Positions 16,094 to 18,364 of a stretch of DNA of 18,364 nucleotides are shown here, piece by piece. The position numbers and the translations under genes were made by a program. Within the stretch, counting starts at the first letter, position 1. The number at the start of each line of letters is the position of its first letter. The DNA comes from Bacillota bacterium (lineage in GTDB: Bacteria; Bacillota; Clostridia; Acetivibrionales; DSM-1351): the NCBI GenBank assembly GCA_023433945.1, contig JAEYTP010000100.1, positions 1 through 18,364 of the forward strand, given 5' to 3'. The notes under the pieces are model-generated. The model did not search any database. It was given only the letters and a program-made list of their open reading frames with translations, and was not told where the DNA came from.

Positions 16094-16123
16094 AAAGCGG
16101 CAAGATTAACTCCATGCCGCTTT
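16094..16123 (-). terminator. Hairpin terminator after the mnmM-like gene
   Basis: A perfect 9-bp GC-containing stem (16094-16102 with 16115-16123) has a 12-nt loop and, on the minus strand, is followed by TATTTGTG. It lies about 95 bp past the methyltransferase stop, beyond the duplicated gene end, and upstream of the ahpC promoter region. The T tract is short, so the strength is uncertain. Confidence 0.6.
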
Positions 16124-16183
16124 ACGAAGATGTTTCTCTCAATGATAATTTAGTATATTCGTTATTTCAATTCTTCAAAAAAC

Positions 16184-16249
16184 CTTATGCTAACTTCTCA
16201 ATACAAACTAGTATAGCTTATGCTAGCTTTTCAATGCAAACTAGTATAG
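16184..16249 (-). repeat. 33-bp tandem duplication of the mnmM gene end
   Basis: Two adjacent 33-bp copies (16184-16216 and 16217-16249) are identical at 30 positions. The right copy encodes the last residues ILVCIEKLA plus the stop. The left copy, past the stop and in the same frame, would encode the same peptide and stop. The three differences are all synonymous (Cys TGC/TGT, Glu GAA/GAG, Leu CTA/TTA). Confidence 0.95.
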
Positions 16250-16784
16250 GAGGACAGTTTATCTGATTTACGAACTCTGTCTTCATAACAGTAAATCTCT
16301 TGCAATCAATAGACTCAATATAGTTTAAAACCTGATTTTTTTCATCAAAGCCGCTATCGCCTCCATAGTATACTACCATGCACAAAATACCGTGTACTAC
16401 TAGCAGGTCAAGAGATGCTTTGATAGCCTCAATTGTTGTATCCCCACGAGTTCCGATATTATGATCTCCACCGGGAAGATATCCCAGGTTAAACATCACA
16501 GCTTTTACATTTGAGTGAACATATTTTGATATATTTTCATGGCCAGAATACACTAGCTCAACGTTATTTTGCATATTGTTTTCTTCTAGTTTTTTTCTAG
16601 TAGCATTAATTGCCTTTTCTTGAATATCAAATGAATAAACCTTTCCGGTCTTACCCACAAGCTTTGCGAGAAAAAGAGTATCATTCCCATTGCCCGCTGT
16701 AGCATCAATAACTACATCACCAGGCTTAACAATACTTTCAACAATATTATGAGCCTGATTTAATGAATTCTTTATAATACACAT
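16218..16784 (-). CDS. mnmM: SAM-dependent tRNA methyltransferase, YtqB/MnmM family
   Basis: The 188-aa protein is a compact class I methyltransferase of the 'putative rRNA methylase' family to which Bacillus YtqB belongs; YtqB is now called MnmM, which methylates 5-aminomethyl-2-thiouridine at the tRNA wobble base. SAM motif I is DATAGNGNDTLFLA (27-40), the acidic motif II is FDIQ, and the family signature FNLGYLPGGD lies near residue 100. ATG start with AGGAGA about seven bases upstream. Its neighbour upstream is rluB, another RNA-modification gene, 220 bp away. No promoter was convincing in that gap. The gene's last 11 codons are tandemly duplicated beyond the stop. The family assignment is strong; the exact substrate is inferred from the Bacillus homologue. 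Confidence 0.82.
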   Translation of the reverse strand: MCIIKNSLNQAHNIVESIVKPGDVVIDATAGNGNDTLFLAKLVGKTGKVYSFDIQEKAINATRKKLEENNMQNNVELVYSGHENISKYVHSNVKAVMFNLGYLPGGDHNIGTRGDTTIEAIKASLDLLVVHGILCMVVYYGGDSGFDEKNQVLNYIESIDCKRFTVMKTEFVNQINCPPILVCIEKLA

Positions 16785-17004
16785 TTGTTTTCTCCTGTAT
16801 CAATATAATAGATTACTTATTGATAAATTACTTCAAAATAATTGATTTGGTTAATCCATAAATCTCAAACAAAGCATTACTTTTAAATTTGGCTGGTTAA
16901 TTCAATTTAATTCGTCTATTTAATACAATATATAAATTACTATTTCCTAACAAGCATTTAATATAAATTATTGCTATTAAATAGAAGTATATAGCTTTAT
17001 AAGC

Positions 17005-17709
17005 TTAAATCTTACTTAATAGCTCTAGCTCCTCTACCGTTAGCTCTCTCCATTTACCCTCTTCTAAATCTCTCAGCTTTACCTCTCCAATAGCAATTCT
17101 TTTAAGGCTGAGTACCTTATGTCCTATGGCCTCACACATTTTTCTTACCTGTCTATTTTTCCCCTCATGAATAGTTATCTCAACAATAGTTTTGTTATCC
17201 AGCCTACTTTTTACTTTGAATTTTGCTTTGGATGTCGTGTAATCTTCTATTACCAATCCATTTTCAAACCTTTTTATTTCTTCTTCTGAAGGGTGCCCAT
17301 TGATAGTAGCTTCATAAATTTTGTCTATTTCATGTTTCGGATGAGTTAAACTATATGTAAAATCGCCATCATTAGTGAGTATTATTAAGCCGGAAGTATC
17401 ATAGTCAAGTCTGCCAACAGGGTACAATCTTTGCTCAATGCCCTTAACTAAATCAATAACAGTAGGTCTTCCGAATTGATCTTTTGCAGTAGAAACATAG
17501 CCTACAGGTTTATTAAGCAAAATATAAACCTTTCGTTCACTTTTTGAAACTATATTGCCATCAACTGCTACTGTATCATTTTCAAGAACAATGTAGCCCA
17601 TCTCAGTAATAACCTTGCCATTTACTGATATCCGACCTTGCTTTATCATTTCCTCAGAGGCTCTTCTAGAAGCTACACCCGACTGAGAAAGGTACTTTTG
17701 CAATCTCAT
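17005..17709 (-). CDS. rluB: Pseudouridine synthase RluB (RsuA family)
   Basis: RsuA-family enzymes isomerise a specific uridine in ribosomal RNA; RluB acts on 23S rRNA. From ATG 17709 the protein is 234 aa: an S4 RNA-binding domain (1 to about 60, beginning MRLQKYLSQSGVASRRASEE), then the catalytic domain with Asp102 in GRLDYDTSGL and the late motif EGKNRQVRKM. The frame is open 20 codons further upstream, but I reject that start because AAGGA lies six bases before the internal ATG. The family also begins there, and a consensus promoter overlaps the longer version. RluB versus RluE/RsuA specificity cannot be proven, but this gene next to YtfJ/GerW is a common Firmicute arrangement. Confidence 0.92.
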   Translation of the reverse strand: MRLQKYLSQSGVASRRASEEMIKQGRISVNGKVITEMGYIVLENDTVAVDGNIVSKSERKVYILLNKPVGYVSTAKDQFGRPTVIDLVKGIEQRLYPVGRLDYDTSGLIILTNDGDFTYSLTHPKHEIDKIYEATINGHPSEEEIKRFENGLVIEDYTTSKAKFKVKSRLDNKTIVEITIHEGKNRQVRKMCEAIGHKVLSLKRIAIGEVKLRDLEEGKWRELTVEELELLSKI

Positions 17710-17740
17710 GTTTAATCCTTTCGGAACCATATTTAAGGTA

Positions 17741-17769
17741 ATTTTAATATTGTAATTATGTACAGTCAA
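17741..17769 (-). promoter_or_regulatory. Sigma-A promoter for rluB
   Basis: On the minus strand, TTGACT (17769-17764), a 17-bp spacer and TAAAAT (17746-17741) make a near-consensus promoter. The start near 17734 gives a 25-nt leader ending at the ribosome site of ATG 17709. Its location inside the longer open frame fixes the rluB start. Confidence 0.7.
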
Positions 17770-17799
17770 GCTGTATTTTGTTAGTTTCTTATTAAACTA

Positions 17800-17836
17800 C
17801 CCTGGCAGGATGTATTATAAGTATCTCCTGCCAAGG
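17800..17836 (-). terminator. Terminator after gerW
   Basis: Arms 17800-17810 and 17826-17836 form an 11-bp GC-rich stem with a 15-nt loop in minus-strand RNA, one pair being G-U there and C-A on the other strand. The tail is moderately U-rich (UAGUUUAAU). It separates gerW from the rluB promoter. Confidence 0.75.
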
Positions 17837-17847
17837 CTCTACACATC

Positions 17848-18285
17848 TTATTCTTCTTCACTATAATCATCTACATCAGAAGTTGTGTTCTTTGATTTAT
17901 CCATTCTGGATTTTAGCAGTTCATTTGCTTTCTCAATAAGCCCAGGTACTAGGTCAATTACTTTGTCTAGGGATGATTGACACATATTGACGGGCAGAAG
18001 CTTTACTTGATTTTGACCTACAACCATGAAAGCAACGGGATTGATAGATACTCCAGCACCACTACCACCTGCAAATGGAAACTTAGTGCAATTCTCTAAT
18101 GCTTTAATAGGCTCAGAATATTCCCCACCACCTGCTGCAAAACCAAAGCTTACCTTTGATATTGGGATTATTACAGTACCATCTGGTGACTGTACTGCAT
18201 CTCCTACAATTGTATTTACATCAACCATTTCCTTGATGCTTTGCATTGCAGTTGTCATAAGTCCTTCTATTGGATGATTTGACAA
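17848..18285 (-). CDS. gerW: GerW-family sporulation/germination protein (YtfJ)
   Basis: GerW (YtfJ) is a small spore protein needed for normal nutrient germination in Bacillus and widespread in spore formers; its biochemistry is not settled. The 145-aa protein matches the family: HPIEGLMTTAM near the N-terminus, VDVNTIVGDAV, the SPDGTVIIPISKVSFGF strand block, glycine-rich FAAGGGEYSE and FAGGSGAGVSINPVAF motifs, then an acidic tail ending DDYSEEE. The start is TTG at 18285: a nearly perfect ribosome site (AGGCGGTGAT) lies seven bases before it, while the GTG three codons upstream would overlap that site. It points to a spore-forming host. Terminator downstream; the upstream gene's frame runs into it. 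Confidence 0.9.
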   Translation of the reverse strand: MSNHPIEGLMTTAMQSIKEMVDVNTIVGDAVQSPDGTVIIPISKVSFGFAAGGGEYSEPIKALENCTKFPFAGGSGAGVSINPVAFMVVGQNQVKLLPVNMCQSSLDKVIDLVPGLIEKANELLKSRMDKSKNTTSDVDDYSEEE

Positions 18286-18364
18286 ACTTATCACCGCCTT
18301 TTATATTTTTAATTAACCATTTCAGAAATATAATTCCTACCAAAATAATATTGCCAATTTTTAC
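18221..18364 (-). CDS. 3' end of an upstream gene overlapping gerW (partial)
   Basis: An open frame enters from the right edge and runs to a TGA at 18223-18221, overlapping the gerW start by 65 bp in another frame. The visible C-terminus is a hydrophobic segment (VKIGNIILVGIIFLKWLI) followed by a basic, polar tail ending AKHQGNG. The other two minus frames have stops within the first 60 bases. In many Firmicutes the gene before ytfJ is a DUF2953 membrane protein (YtfI-like), and a hydrophobic-basic end fits that, but too little is visible to confirm. The true gene may be a frame that ends outside my ability to check. Confidence 0.45.
   Translation of the reverse strand, partial: VKIGNIILVGIIFLKWLIKNIKGGDKFVKSSNRRTYDNCNAKHQGNG

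Noticed and set aside
16785..17004. Search for a small RNA or promoter in the AT-rich gap before the mnmM-like gene
   Set aside because: Several partial -35/-10 matches, but none with proper spacing, and no stable hairpin; nothing supportable.
16993..17005. AGCTT/AAGCT hairpin at the end of rluB
   Set aside because: Only five pairs with a 3-nt loop, reaching the stop codon and without a U tract, so not a credible terminator.
17710..17769. Longer rluB start with 20 extra N-terminal residues
   Set aside because: The extra codons overlap a consensus promoter and its leader, and the internal ATG has the ribosome site and the family N-terminus.

Overview
The window looks like a low-GC, spore-forming, anaerobic Firmicute of the Clostridia. 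A relative of the cellulolytic cluster III/Ruminiclostridium group is plausible, but that is inference. The evidence is the strongly AT-rich intergenic DNA, the maf-mreBCD-PBP2-minCD gene order, a GerW/YtfJ sporulation gene, a MecA adaptor, and a pyruvate kinase with a C-terminal PEP-utiliser domain. Every gene except mecA is read leftward (minus strand). I saw no transposase, phage gene, CRISPR array, rRNA or tRNA, and the block reads as chromosomal core.

Reading in the direction of transcription from the right end: the 3' end of an unidentified gene overlaps gerW (spore germination). A terminator follows gerW, then a recognisable sigma-A promoter and the pseudouridine synthase gene rluB. 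Next comes a SAM methyltransferase of the YtqB/MnmM tRNA-modification family, whose last 11 codons are tandemly duplicated just past its stop. A solitary ahpC-type peroxiredoxin with its own terminator follows. Citrate synthase has its own terminator. Pyruvate kinase and the ATP-dependent protease Lon follow, only 30 nt apart.

The middle (about 7.2-9.4 kb) holds the least understood part. One gene encodes a three-pass membrane protein with seven acidic 18-residue repeats and a C-terminal TPR region. Downstream of it is a protein with two PRC-barrel-like domains. I could not assign a function to either. The only plus-strand gene, mecA, converges on this pair across a strong hairpin terminator.

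The left end is the cell-shape and division cluster: maf, mreB, mreC, mreD, mrdA (PBP2), minC and the first codons of minD. A good sigma-A promoter (TTGAAA-17-TATAAT) precedes maf. These genes couple lateral-wall elongation (MreBCD, PBP2) with division-site placement (MinCD). No radC lies between maf and mreB.

Several annotated starts differ from the longest open frame. MinC, RluB and GerW start internally, and maf, mreC and gerW use TTG while lon uses GTG. The main items for follow-up are the 18-residue repeat protein with its PRC-barrel partner, the synonymous-only tandem duplication at the end of mnmM, the U-tract-less hairpin after lon, and the out-of-frame overlap at gerW.
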